DNA of 64,000 nt, from NCBI RefSeq assembly GCF_900313065.1, contig NZ_OMPU01000010.1, positions 682,001 to 746,000 on the forward strand, in the 5' to 3' direction. Both the position numbers and the translations under genes were made by a program. A model generated the notes under the pieces. That model did no database searches. It was not told the origin of the DNA and was given only the letters and a program-made list of their open reading frames with translations. This document shows positions 54,478 through 63,298 of this stretch, one piece after another (within the stretch, counting starts at the first letter, position 1; the number at the start of each line of letters is the position of its first letter). The stretch is from Kiloniella sp. EL199. GTDB taxonomy: Bacteria > Pseudomonadota > Alphaproteobacteria > Kiloniellales > Kiloniellaceae.

Positions 54478-55569
54478 TTATCTGCGTTGGCCACGCCCTA
54501 AAAGCCAAATAAAAAACAGACCGCCGATCAGGCCGGTTATAATGCCGATGGGCATATCTTCGGGGGCCATGATAGTGCGTGCGATGACATCAGCCCAGAT
54601 CAGGAAGATAGCGCCAACCAGTGCAGATCCGGGTAAAACATAGCGATAGTTACCCCCCACAAATCGTCTGAGAATATGCGGCACCATCAGTCCGACAAAG
54701 CCGATCATACCGGAAAAAGCAACCATCACACCGGTGACAAGTGCCCCGATAACAAAGATCGTCAGGCGAAAACGGGCAACGGGAATACCCAGTGTTGAAG
54801 CGGTTTCATCGCCGACTGTCATGGCGTTGAGTTCTGTGGATTTCAGCCAGAAGTATAGGCCGCCGATGATGAGAATTATCAGGGGATAGAGTAGCTGTGA
54901 CCATTGAGCGAGACCAAGACCACCCAGCATCCAGAAGACAACAGTATGTGTCGAGCGAGGGTCGCCGATAAAAATCAAAATGTTGGCCCCGGCCATGACC
55001 ACAAAGGAAACGGCAACGCCGGCAAGGATCAAGCGATCTGCTGAGGTGGCAGATGTCATGCGTGAAACCAGTAAAACCAGCGCCGAAGCCCCGAGAGCAC
55101 CAACAAAGGCAAAAAGAGGGACGGTGATCAGTCCGAGGAAAACCCCGGTGTGTAATAACGCCAGAATGGCTCCGAAAGCCGCACCGGAAGAAATCCCTAA
55201 AAGGTGCGGGTCTGCTAGTGGATTTCGGGTGACAGCTTGTAGGGTCGCCCCGACCAAAGCCAATCCAGCCCCGACCAATCCGGCCAGAATAATCCGGGGA
55301 AAACGAATATCCCAGACGATTGCTTCGCGCCCGGCAGACCAACTTTGTTCAAGTATGCCGGGGCTAAGTTTATTAATCAGAATTGACCAAACGGTTTGCT
55401 GGGGGACAGGAATTGGCCCCACTGATACAGCAAAGGAGATCGAAAAGATAAGACAGCAAAGTCCTGAAACCATGAGAAAGGCAAACTTTCTGTCATTCAG
55501 AAACACCTTCCATAGCGGCTGTGTTATCCAGTTTGGCCTTTTCCCTGCTTGTGGTGTGATGCTGCTCAT
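54478..55569 (-). CDS. btuC: FecCD-type ABC permease, probable corrinoid importer subunit
   Basis: 363 residues with a 30-residue cytoplasmic N-terminus and about nine to ten membrane helices. Diagnostic segments are WDIRFPRIILAGLVGAGLALVGATLQAVTRNPLADPHLLGISSGAAFGA and, in the C-terminal half, GFVGLMVPHILRRFVGGNYRYVLPGSALVGA, as in BtuC, FhuB and FepD. The cobalamin riboswitch at the head of the operon points to B12 or another corrinoid rather than a siderophore. ATG 55569 is preceded by a weak site; a GTG at 55584 is in frame. Confidence 0.9.
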   Translation of the reverse strand: MSSITPQAGKRPNWITQPLWKVFLNDRKFAFLMVSGLCCLIFSISFAVSVGPIPVPQQTVWSILINKLSPGILEQSWSAGREAIVWDIRFPRIILAGLVGAGLALVGATLQAVTRNPLADPHLLGISSGAAFGAILALLHTGVFLGLITVPLFAFVGALGASALVLLVSRMTSATSADRLILAGVAVSFVVMAGANILIFIGDPRSTHTVVFWMLGGLGLAQWSQLLYPLIILIIGGLYFWLKSTELNAMTVGDETASTLGIPVARFRLTIFVIGALVTGVMVAFSGMIGFVGLMVPHILRRFVGGNYRYVLPGSALVGAIFLIWADVIARTIMAPEDMPIGIITGLIGGLFFIWLLGRGQRR

Positions 55570-55602
55570 CTTTGTCGATCTCACTTCAATGCTTACTCGT
55601 CT

Positions 55603-56634
55603 CTACGAACCGTAAAAGGCTGTTGCCAATTTCTTCACGGCTTCGATATTACGAGGTCCGGGAGTTGCCTCGACATATTCCAGAACAACAAATCGATCGT
55701 TTTTAACCGCATCAATATTGGCAAAAGCAGGGTTGTTTTTCATATAGGCGATTTTTTGTTCGGCTGTGACATTGCCATAGTTCACAATCACAACAACTTC
55801 GGGGTTGCGATCTACAACGGCCTCCCAGCCAACAGTTGCCCAGCTTTTATCAAAATCATCCATAATGTTGGTTCCGCCTGCCGCTTCGATTATTGCTGTT
55901 GGCATGGCATATCGTCCGGCAGTAAAAGGCTTGTCTTCACCACTGTCATAGACAAAGACACGTAGCGGGTTTGTTGGCTTTTTGAGGCCTTTTTCAAAAT
56001 TACTTAATTCATCTTTGTAAGTAGAAACAAGTGCTTGAGCTTTTTCTTTAACACCAAAAATAGCGCCGAGATTTAGCAGGTCATTGTACATATCCTGCAT
56101 GGTTACTTTGTTCTTCTTTCCAATATGAATACAGGATTCAGTCAACTCATAAACCTTGATGCCAAAGGGCTTAAGGGTTTCGGGTGTAACTTCCCCACCA
56201 ACTTTCATGCCATAGTTCCATCCGGCGAAATAGAAGTCAGCATCAGATCCGATCAATACTTCTTTTGTCGGATATTTTTCTGATAGTTCCGGTAACTCAG
56301 CAACACCATCGCGCATTTTTTCATCTAGTGTTTTCCAGCCAGAAATACCTGTGTAACCGACCATGCTATTACGAAGACCCAGAACCAGCATCATTTCCGT
56401 TAGATTAACGTCATTGGAAACTGCGGCTTTCGGGGGAGTGTCAAAAGTAACCTGACGATTACAGCTTTGGACTGTTACGGGATCAGCTGCGGCCTGTAAG
56501 GGAGACAGAAGAGCGGCAGCCGTTAGCGTTACTGACAAAATGCCGCTAGATAAAAAGCTTGAAAGAGGCCCAGAAACAGAACCAGAAGCGGAACCAGAAA
56601 AGGCGCCAAAAAAGGAGAGAGGGGTTTTGTGCAT
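55603..56634 (-). CDS. btuF: FecB/BtuF-type periplasmic binding protein, probable corrinoid-binding
   Basis: 343 residues. A long N-terminal signal with a Ser/Gly-rich stretch (GAFSGSASGSVSGPLSS) precedes the hydrophobic core and cleavage near AAADPV (about residue 51). The mature part is a class III binding protein (Peripla_BP_2): VTVQSCNRQVTFDTPPKAAVSNDVNLTEMMLVLGLR, KEVLIGSDADFYFAGWNYG and, in the C-lobe, DRNPEVVVIVNYG. It hands its ligand to the BtuC-like permease. The gene lies between the ATPase and permease genes, 25 and 33 bases apart. Confidence 0.88.
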   Translation of the reverse strand: MHKTPLSFFGAFSGSASGSVSGPLSSFLSSGILSVTLTAAALLSPLQAAADPVTVQSCNRQVTFDTPPKAAVSNDVNLTEMMLVLGLRNSMVGYTGISGWKTLDEKMRDGVAELPELSEKYPTKEVLIGSDADFYFAGWNYGMKVGGEVTPETLKPFGIKVYELTESCIHIGKKNKVTMQDMYNDLLNLGAIFGVKEKAQALVSTYKDELSNFEKGLKKPTNPLRVFVYDSGEDKPFTAGRYAMPTAIIEAAGGTNIMDDFDKSWATVGWEAVVDRNPEVVVIVNYGNVTAEQKIAYMKNNPAFANIDAVKNDRFVVLEYVEATPGPRNIEAVKKLATAFYGS

Positions 56635-56659
56635 TTTATTTTCCGTTAGAAACTGAAGT

Positions 56660-57439
56660 TTAAGGTTCGAGATGAAAAGTGAAATGTGATTGATTACTTG
56701 GCATTAAGCGTTCGATACGGCTGGTTATGCCAAATGCGCGATCAACAAGGTGTTCCGTGAGAACTTGATCAGAAGGACCAAAAGCCAGACAGCGTCCATT
56801 GGCCAAAACAAGCACATCGTCTGTATATTGACCGACCAGATTGAGGTCATGCAGGCTGGTGATAATCGTCATATCCAGTTTGCGTAATAGCGAGAGAACT
56901 TCGAGTTGATGGCGAATATCAAGATGGTTTGTCGGTTCGTCCAAAATTAGAATGTGGGGTTCCTGGGCAAGAGCACGAGCCACCATAACGCGTTGTCGTT
57001 CACCCCCAGACAGCGTACCAAAGGATCGCTTGGCGAAGCCTTGCAGGTTCAAGGTTGCGAGGGCTGTATCAATGATGACTTGATCCCGCGAACCGATTTG
57101 TGAAAACCCCCGTCGGTGAGGGGTTCGGCCAAGGGCAACGATTTCCCCGACAGTGAGAGCAAAGTCAGTTGGTTGTTCCTGCAGCACGGCGGCGATTTTT
57201 TGTGCTGCAGTACGTGGAGATAGTTCCCAAAGATCCTTATCGTTTATCCACACTTGCCCGCTACGGGGACGATGAAAACGATAGAGCAGTCGTAACAAGG
57301 TCGATTTTCCGGCACCATTGGGGCCGACAATACCCAGTATACGACCGGGGTTTGCACGAAAACTGATGTCGGATAAAAGATCAGGTTGCCCCTTGGGACC
57401 CCACGAGAGATCTGTTGCCTGAAGTGACGCACGTTTCAT
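56660..57439 (-). CDS. btuD: FecE/BtuD-type ABC ATP-binding protein, probable corrinoid importer subunit
   Basis: 259 residues. Walker A is GPNGAGKSTL, the signature TLSGGERQRVMVARALAQ, Walker B ILILDEPTNHLD and the H-loop TSLHDL, all typical of the FecE family. It powers the BtuC-like permease. It follows a 65-residue unknown protein gene after 58 bases, and all are downstream of the cobalamin riboswitch. Confidence 0.92.
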   Translation of the reverse strand: MKRASLQATDLSWGPKGQPDLLSDISFRANPGRILGIVGPNGAGKSTLLRLLYRFHRPRSGQVWINDKDLWELSPRTAAQKIAAVLQEQPTDFALTVGEIVALGRTPHRRGFSQIGSRDQVIIDTALATLNLQGFAKRSFGTLSGGERQRVMVARALAQEPHILILDEPTNHLDIRHQLEVLSLLRKLDMTIITSLHDLNLVGQYTDDVLVLANGRCLAFGPSDQVLTEHLVDRAFGITSRIERLMPSNQSHFTFHLEP

Positions 57440-57497
57440 GTTTGGATCTTGGTTTCATTGATAAATAAGTGTTATGTTATAACGTAACTATTCCTAC

Positions 57498-57695
57498 TTA
57501 CTCGTTATAATCGAATAGCGCAATATCAAAGAAGCCTTGTTTCTGTTCCAAAATTTGCTGTGCGATAGTTAGATGTCCGCGAAACCAAGGGCTTGAACCC
57601 TTAGATTCCATGTCTGAAAGTCTTGTATAGAGCTTGACGAATGTATCGCGGTAGATAGGCGACAATATATCGAATATGTTTGTCGTGTTTTTCAT
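57498..57695 (-). CDS. Unknown 65-residue protein under cobalamin-riboswitch control
   Basis: The reading begins MKNTTNIFDILSPIYRDTF and ends IALFDYNE. GGAGGG lies five bases before ATG 57695, a strong ribosome binding site, which is the main reason to call it. It has one predicted N-terminal helix, KLYTRLSDMESKG and a central WFRGHLTIAQQILEQKQGFFDI that looks amphipathic; it is soluble, with no Cys. It is the first gene after the riboswitch and precedes the ABC importer genes. I do not recognise it. The ribosome binding site sits in the loop of a short GCAC/GTGC stem. Confidence 0.7.
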   Translation of the reverse strand: MKNTTNIFDILSPIYRDTFVKLYTRLSDMESKGSSPWFRGHLTIAQQILEQKQGFFDIALFDYNE

Positions 57696-57817
57696 AGCAC
57701 CCTCCGTGCCAGAGCAGAGAGAGCGGAATAGGGATATCAGGTCGCGGCTGTTTTGCCGGATAGCGATCTTTATCACCCTTTCCGAGGCACCCCGCCCGGT
57801 TAGCGTTTACAACAAAG

Positions 57818-57992
57818 ATGGCAGGTCTCCTGACTTGCGGGTCGCAGCAACTTCTGAACCTTCCCGAACCTGATTAAGGTTCAGTGGTTAATTTCAGAGT
57901 GGCTCGCCGCTTACAGTTGCGGGGGCAGTCACGGAATTGGCACCTGATGGTTACACCGCACCGTGTTCCCTTTTCATCCCGGACTCAGCTTT
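57818..57992 (-). promoter_or_regulatory. Cobalamin (B12) riboswitch
   Basis: Read on the minus strand, the segment has the conserved order of a cobalamin aptamer: GGGAACACGGTG near 57972, GGTGCCAATTCCG, GACTGCCCCCGCAACTG, AGCGGCGAGCCAC, CCACTGAACC, GGGAAGGTTC and the closing GTCAGGAGACCTGCC at about 57820. Adenosylcobalamin binding would reduce expression of the downstream 65-residue protein and the BtuDFC-like importer. About 120 bases lie between the aptamer and the first start codon. Confidence 0.95.
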
Positions 57993-58191
57993 GATATCCA
58001 GAAACCATCGCTGCGGATGCTGTCAAAGTTCAAAGGGATAATCAAGATGAAAAATGACGGCATGATTTAATTTATAATAAAGCAGCACTTAATGCATTTA
58101 TATCAAATGCTTTTTTTTACTTTAGATTAACAAAATAAAATCATTATCAATTTTTAAGTGTATTGTTGAGCTTTTCTGAAATTGAACTGTT

Positions 58192-59799
58192 ATGTCTGAA
58201 AATAAATTAATAGGTGAGAGCCCCATAAAGCATAGATGGGCATATCTTCTTGCTGCACTTTTAATATCTATCGCTTTATTGGTTTTTCAGCGTGATATCA
58301 ATGATGTGCTGGTAGAACGAGGTTGTCTCAAGGGAGATGGAGAAGACTGTAATTCATTAGGTTTGCAATACTTTAACGGTCAGCGTGTTGCACAAAATGA
58401 TCAGGAAGCATTTGAATATTTTATTCTAGCGTGTGAAGCCGGATACACGGAAAGTTGCGATTATGTAGGTTGGATGTATGTCAATGGCAGAATAGAGACT
58501 TTTGAGAAGGCAAGAATTGTTTCTCTTTTTGAAAGTTTGTGTGAAGCGGGAAAAGAAAAAGGTTGTTACCACAAGAAATCATTTACCAAGGTGATTGCAG
58601 AAAAGAGTGGTAGCCATAATAAAAATCAGACGGCGGAATTTTATGAAAAAAGCTGTAGTCAAGGGAACGCGAAAAGCTGCAACTCTTTAGGCCATAATTA
58701 CAAGTATGGGAATTTTTTACCTCAAGATGATGAAAAGGCCGTTTTACTTTTCAAACAGGCTTGTAACGGAAACTATGCAAAAGGCTGTAGCAATGTTGGC
58801 TTTATGTATGAAAAAGGCCGTGGTGTTGCTCGGAATTTTTCCGCAGCAGTGAAATTCTATAATCAAGGGTGTGAAAGTGGAAATGCTTGGGGATGTTCTC
58901 GCCTGGGTTTTCTTTATGAAACAGGAAATGGCGTCGTTCAGGATTATTCGGTAGCAATTGGGCTATATAATCAAGGGTGCGAAGGTGGAAATGCTTGGGG
59001 ATGTTCTCGTCTGGGTTTTCTTTATAAAAATGGTCGCGGCGTTGAACAGGATTATAAAGTAGCCGAGAACTTCTTTAGAAAGGGGTGTGATGGTAACAAC
59101 GCCTGGGGTTGTTCTCAATTAGGGTACATGTATGAAAGAGGGCACGGCGTGGATCAGGATTATTTAACAGCCGTTAACCTCTTGTCCCAAGGGTGTGAAG
59201 GTGAAAACGCTTGGGGGTGCTCCCGCCTGGGTCTTCTTTATGAAAGGGGGCGCGGCGTTGAGCAGGATTATAGAGTAGCTGTGAAGTTCTTTAGAAAAGG
59301 GTGTGATGGTAGCAACGCCTGGAGCTGTTCTCAATTGGGGTACATGTATGAAAGAGGGCACGGCGTGGATCAGGATTATTTAACAGCCGTTAACCTCTTG
59401 TCCCAAGGGTGTGAAGGTGAAAACGCTTGGGGGTGCTCCCGTCTTGGATTTTTTTATGAAAAGGGTCGTGGCGTTAATCAGGATTATTCAACAGCAATGC
59501 GACTATATAATTATGGATGTGACGGTGGAAATGCCTGGGGGTGCTCTCTATTAGGGAGTATGTATGAAAAAGGTAATGTCATTGACCAAAATTATTCAAC
59601 AGCTGCGAATTTTTTCAAAAAGGCATGCTTCGGTGGAAATGCATGGAGCTGTGCAAAGCTTGGTATTATGTATGAAAAAGGTCGCGGCGTTGAAGTGAAT
59701 TATAAACGTGCAAGAGAGCTTTATAATCGGGCATGTGACGATGACGACACGTTAGGGTGTCTCTATCTCGCTAAAAGCTATGTGTTGGGCCAAGGGTGA
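58192..59799 (+). CDS. Membrane-anchored Sel1-repeat protein
   Basis: 535 residues. One hydrophobic segment (about 17-33) after a basic KHRWAYLL start acts as anchor, leaving thirteen or so Sel1-like repeats outside the cytoplasm, with the same paired-Cys pattern as the lipoprotein at 45281-47005 (NAWGCSRLGFLYE-G-GV-QDY--A). Central repeats are nearly identical, the result of a 216-base tandem duplication (separate entry). It is likely a protein-binding scaffold. There is no obvious partner, and no strong ribosome binding site before the ATG. Confidence 0.85.
   Translation: MSENKLIGESPIKHRWAYLLAALLISIALLVFQRDINDVLVERGCLKGDGEDCNSLGLQYFNGQRVAQNDQEAFEYFILACEAGYTESCDYVGWMYVNGRIETFEKARIVSLFESLCEAGKEKGCYHKKSFTKVIAEKSGSHNKNQTAEFYEKSCSQGNAKSCNSLGHNYKYGNFLPQDDEKAVLLFKQACNGNYAKGCSNVGFMYEKGRGVARNFSAAVKFYNQGCESGNAWGCSRLGFLYETGNGVVQDYSVAIGLYNQGCEGGNAWGCSRLGFLYKNGRGVEQDYKVAENFFRKGCDGNNAWGCSQLGYMYERGHGVDQDYLTAVNLLSQGCEGENAWGCSRLGLLYERGRGVEQDYRVAVKFFRKGCDGSNAWSCSQLGYMYERGHGVDQDYLTAVNLLSQGCEGENAWGCSRLGFFYEKGRGVNQDYSTAMRLYNYGCDGGNAWGCSLLGSMYEKGNVIDQNYSTAANFFKKACFGGNAWSCAKLGIMYEKGRGVEVNYKRARELYNRACDDDDTLGCLYLAKSYVLGQG
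59048..59479 (+). repeat. 216-bp tandem duplication inside the Sel1 gene
   Basis: The segment from about 59048 recurs from about 59264. The stretch TACATGTATGAAAGAGGGCA starting at 59125 recurs at 59341, and about 100 bases from there are identical. The unit encodes exactly two Sel1 repeats (72 residues), so the frame is kept. The near identity implies a recent or conversion-maintained duplication. Confidence 0.85.
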
Positions 59800-59973
59800 T
59801 CTAAGTTCTCAGTTACATTTCATTATTTCCTTTTCACTTACATTGTTCATGTGCGCTACTTTTCTCTCAGTAAATCGGGAATAAAGTTACTTTTGGTTGC
59901 ATTCTTTTACTGAAAACGATCTATTTAAAGGATGGCGGTAAAAGGGGTTGATCAAAATCAGGGGGCCTAAAAC

Positions 59974-62900
59974 GTGGCTGGGATTTGGTGGCGCAACTGT
60001 GTCGAGGTTGTCGGGGACGCATTCTTGGGAAGACAGGCGTTTTACAAGCTTGGTTTTCGTCAGACGTTTTATGCCTTTTTAGCAACTCTACCCCTTGTTC
60101 TTGTTTCACTTGCCCCAACGGCTTTTGCCATCGATCTTACACCAGAAGAAAAAAACTGGATTGAAGAGCATCCGGTGGTCCGTATTGGCATTGATGGTGA
60201 CTACGCACCCTATAGTTTTCAAAAAACGGGGGGAAGTTATCGTGGCATAGCCCCGGATTTTATGCGTCATATCGAAAGTGAGACGGGGTTGAAGTTCGAG
60301 ATCATCCCGGATCTGACCTGGCCGGAAATTATTGGTGGCGCTAAAGAAAAGACCATAGATGTTATCGCAACGGCGGTGAAAACCCCAAAGCGTGACGAGT
60401 TTCTGAATTTTTCACAAATCTATATCAATACGCCGTTGGTTATTATGTCTCAGGTCGGGCGGCGGAATATTCAACACCCAACCGATATTATCGGTAAGCG
60501 TGTTGCCTTGGTTAAAGACTATACCTCGACGCAACGAGTGTTGGCTGATTATCCTGATATTGTTCCGGTTTATGTCGATACCCGGCTACAGGGGCTTCAG
60601 GCTGTGGCGATTGATGATGCCGATGCTTACGTTGGTGTGTTGGGTGTCAGCATCTATGTGGCGCAGGAATATGGTCTGGTTAATCTGCGGGTGGCCAGTA
60701 AGTACGATCTGCGTAATAACGGACAGCGTTTTGCTGTGCGCAAGGACTGGCCGGAACTTGTCGGGATTATTGACAAAGCTCTTACAGAAATGCCTTTGCG
60801 TAAAAAGAACAGGATTACATCAAACTGGATACCCATCCTTGACGATATTATTGATCGCTACAATCAAACGCCGCCCTTTATTTTAAACGAAGAGGAGAGA
60901 GCGTGGTTACAGAATAACCCTGAAATCAAGATTGGTATAATGAATGCCTGGCCGCCGATGGATTATCTGGATGATAGCGGGCAGGCAAAGGGTATTGGTG
61001 TTGATCTTGCGTATCTTTTTAATAAACGCCTGAACGGCGCCATCAAACTGGTACCCGATGATTGGGGAATACTGCTGGGGCAACTGGAACGCGGTGAAAT
61101 CGATGCCTTGATGGATATTACGCCCTCAGCGAGTAGAAGAGAGCGGCTTTTATTTACAACACCTTATTTGAATGTGCCGCATGTCATCTTTGCCCGTAAA
61201 GACAGTGCTTATTATAAAAGCCTCGATGATCTAAAGGGCAGGGTCGTCGCTTTGGAAGATGATTTTTTCCTGGCAAACGAACTGAGAAAAAGCCATCCTT
61301 CGATTGTTATGAAAACCTATCCAACGACAAGTGATGCTTTGGATGCGGTGACAAAAAAACAGGCGGATGCCTATGTGGGTAACCGTGCTGCGGCGATGTA
61401 CGTTATCCGCAATGAACTCATCGATAATCTAGCCCAGCATGGAAAGCTGGACGAGACATCTTCAATAAATGCGATTGCTGTTCGAAAAGATAATGCTGTT
61501 TTACAGGCGATCCTGCAAAAAGCACTGGATAGTATTTCGCTTTCAGAACAACGCGTGATCTTGAAAGACTGGGTGGAAGATCCGCAACGCAAGTTGTTAT
61601 TGAGTAGCGAAGAACGCAGCTGGCTCAAGGAACATCCGGTGATCAGGGTCGCAGCAGATCTGGAATTCCCACCTGTTGAATACGTGGATGAAAACGGTGT
61701 TTTTAAAGGCGTTGCGATTGACTATTTAAATGAGCTGTCCGAACGTCTGGGCGTTACCTTTGAAATTAGTAAACAGTTTAACTGGGCGACTGGTGTAGAG
61801 ATGGTGAAAAGTCGCGAGCTTGATATGTTCTCTGCTGCGGCACCGACGATCTCTCGCAAGGAATACAGTTCTTTTACCGATCCGTATTTGCAATTGCCAC
61901 TCGTCATCTTTGCCTTGGATAATGTTCCCTACATTGACGGTATTGCGGGTCTTAAGAATAAAAGGGTCGCAATTGTTGAAAACTATGCGGTTACAGAAAA
62001 TATTCGTGCCGGTAATTGGGGATTGGAACTGGTAGAGGTCAAAACAGTTGCCGAGGGCATCGATCTTTTGAATGCAGAAGAGGTTGATGCCTATATTGGC
62101 AGCATTCTGGTAACGGGGCAGACTCTACGCGAAAAAGGCTTGTTGAATATTCGGGTAACAGGGCAAACGCCTTTTAAAAATGAAATCAGTATGGGGGTGC
62201 GTAGCGATTGGCCCGAGTTTGCTTTCATTATGAAAAAAGCTCTTCAATCCATTCCGGATGAAAAGCATCGTGAAATCAGAAACAAATGGATCGGATTGCA
62301 GATAGAGCCTGAACCGGATTACACGATCTTTTGGCAGATTGCGGCGGGAAGTTTGGGTATTTTGATCTTGTTCTTTGGCTGGAATACCTATCTGCAACGC
62401 CGCATGGATGCCCAAAGCAAAACACTGCGGGAAAATAACACCCAACTAATTCACGAAGTCAAAGAGCGCCGAAAAGCCGAAGAGAGTGCTAATCGAGCCA
62501 ATCGGACAAAGGATACCTTTCTAACCAATCTTTCGCATGAATTCAGGACACCCTTGAATGCCATTATTGGTTACACAGAATTTATGCTGATGGACAAAAA
62601 GAAAAAGGTGAATGAAGATAAATCTGCGGAGTATCTAGATCATATTCAATCGGCGGGACAACATATGCTGGGGCTTGTTGACGATCTGATGGATCTTTCA
62701 GTTATTGATCTGGGCGAGATGTCCCTAAACGAAGAGGTATCGTCTACTGGTGAAGTGATTCAAATTGTTAAAGGCCTTATCGAAGGAAAGATCAGTAGCC
62801 CGAAAAAGATGATTCACTGGAATGTTTCTGATGGGTTGCCCTCCGTTAAAGTTGACATTCGTCATGTGAAGCAAATATTGATTAATCTGGTCGAGAATGC

Positions 62901-63207
62901 GATCAAGTTTACGCCAGATGGCGGGGAAATCACCATTGCTGACTATATGACCAAGGCCGGAGAAATTGTTCTTTCGGTCAAAGACACGGGCATCGGTATT
63001 CCCGAAGATGAAATCGATGACATCCTCGAAGTATTCCATCGTGGGCAAGATCCCCTGATACGATCCTCAGAGGGAACAGGTCTGGGCCTGACGCTTTGCG
63101 TGCGCATGGCAGAACTTCACGACGGTGAAATCAAGGTGGAAAGCAAACGAGGAAAAGGCACAACAGTAAGCTTTATTATCCCTGCCAGTCGTGTCGTTCA
63201 GAACTGA
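59974..63207 (+). CDS. Sensor histidine kinase with three tandem periplasmic binding domains
   Basis: 1077 residues from a GTG start preceded by AGGGGG. A signal/anchor segment lies at about 30-50. Three SBP_bac_3 (Venus-flytrap) domains each begin with the same phrase: EEKNWIEEHPVVRIGI (about 55), EERAWLQNNPEIKIGI (about 305) and EERSWLKEHPVIRVAA (about 544). TM2 is at about 786-806, then a coiled coil, HisKA with H855 in NLSHEFRTPLNAIIGY, and HATPase_c with ENAIKFTPDGG, DTGIGIPED and GTGLGLTLC. This is the BvgS/EvgS-like layout but with three sensor lobes and no receiver or HPt domain. The ligands are probably amino acids or organic acids. No response-regulator gene is adjacent. Confidence 0.94.
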   Translation: MAGIWWRNCVEVVGDAFLGRQAFYKLGFRQTFYAFLATLPLVLVSLAPTAFAIDLTPEEKNWIEEHPVVRIGIDGDYAPYSFQKTGGSYRGIAPDFMRHIESETGLKFEIIPDLTWPEIIGGAKEKTIDVIATAVKTPKRDEFLNFSQIYINTPLVIMSQVGRRNIQHPTDIIGKRVALVKDYTSTQRVLADYPDIVPVYVDTRLQGLQAVAIDDADAYVGVLGVSIYVAQEYGLVNLRVASKYDLRNNGQRFAVRKDWPELVGIIDKALTEMPLRKKNRITSNWIPILDDIIDRYNQTPPFILNEEERAWLQNNPEIKIGIMNAWPPMDYLDDSGQAKGIGVDLAYLFNKRLNGAIKLVPDDWGILLGQLERGEIDALMDITPSASRRERLLFTTPYLNVPHVIFARKDSAYYKSLDDLKGRVVALEDDFFLANELRKSHPSIVMKTYPTTSDALDAVTKKQADAYVGNRAAAMYVIRNELIDNLAQHGKLDETSSINAIAVRKDNAVLQAILQKALDSISLSEQRVILKDWVEDPQRKLLLSSEERSWLKEHPVIRVAADLEFPPVEYVDENGVFKGVAIDYLNELSERLGVTFEISKQFNWATGVEMVKSRELDMFSAAAPTISRKEYSSFTDPYLQLPLVIFALDNVPYIDGIAGLKNKRVAIVENYAVTENIRAGNWGLELVEVKTVAEGIDLLNAEEVDAYIGSILVTGQTLREKGLLNIRVTGQTPFKNEISMGVRSDWPEFAFIMKKALQSIPDEKHREIRNKWIGLQIEPEPDYTIFWQIAAGSLGILILFFGWNTYLQRRMDAQSKTLRENNTQLIHEVKERRKAEESANRANRTKDTFLTNLSHEFRTPLNAIIGYTEFMLMDKKKKVNEDKSAEYLDHIQSAGQHMLGLVDDLMDLSVIDLGEMSLNEEVSSTGEVIQIVKGLIEGKISSPKKMIHWNVSDGLPSVKVDIRHVKQILINLVENAIKFTPDGGEITIADYMTKAGEIVLSVKDTGIGIPEDEIDDILEVFHRGQDPLIRSSEGTGLGLTLCVRMAELHDGEIKVESKRGKGTTVSFIIPASRVVQN

Positions 63208-63298
63208 AACTTTAAGTCATCACCTTGGATTGAATCCAAGTACAGCTTGGCAAAATTTAAAACGCGAGATCCCTGTGTTTGTTTAATGTACGCTAGCT

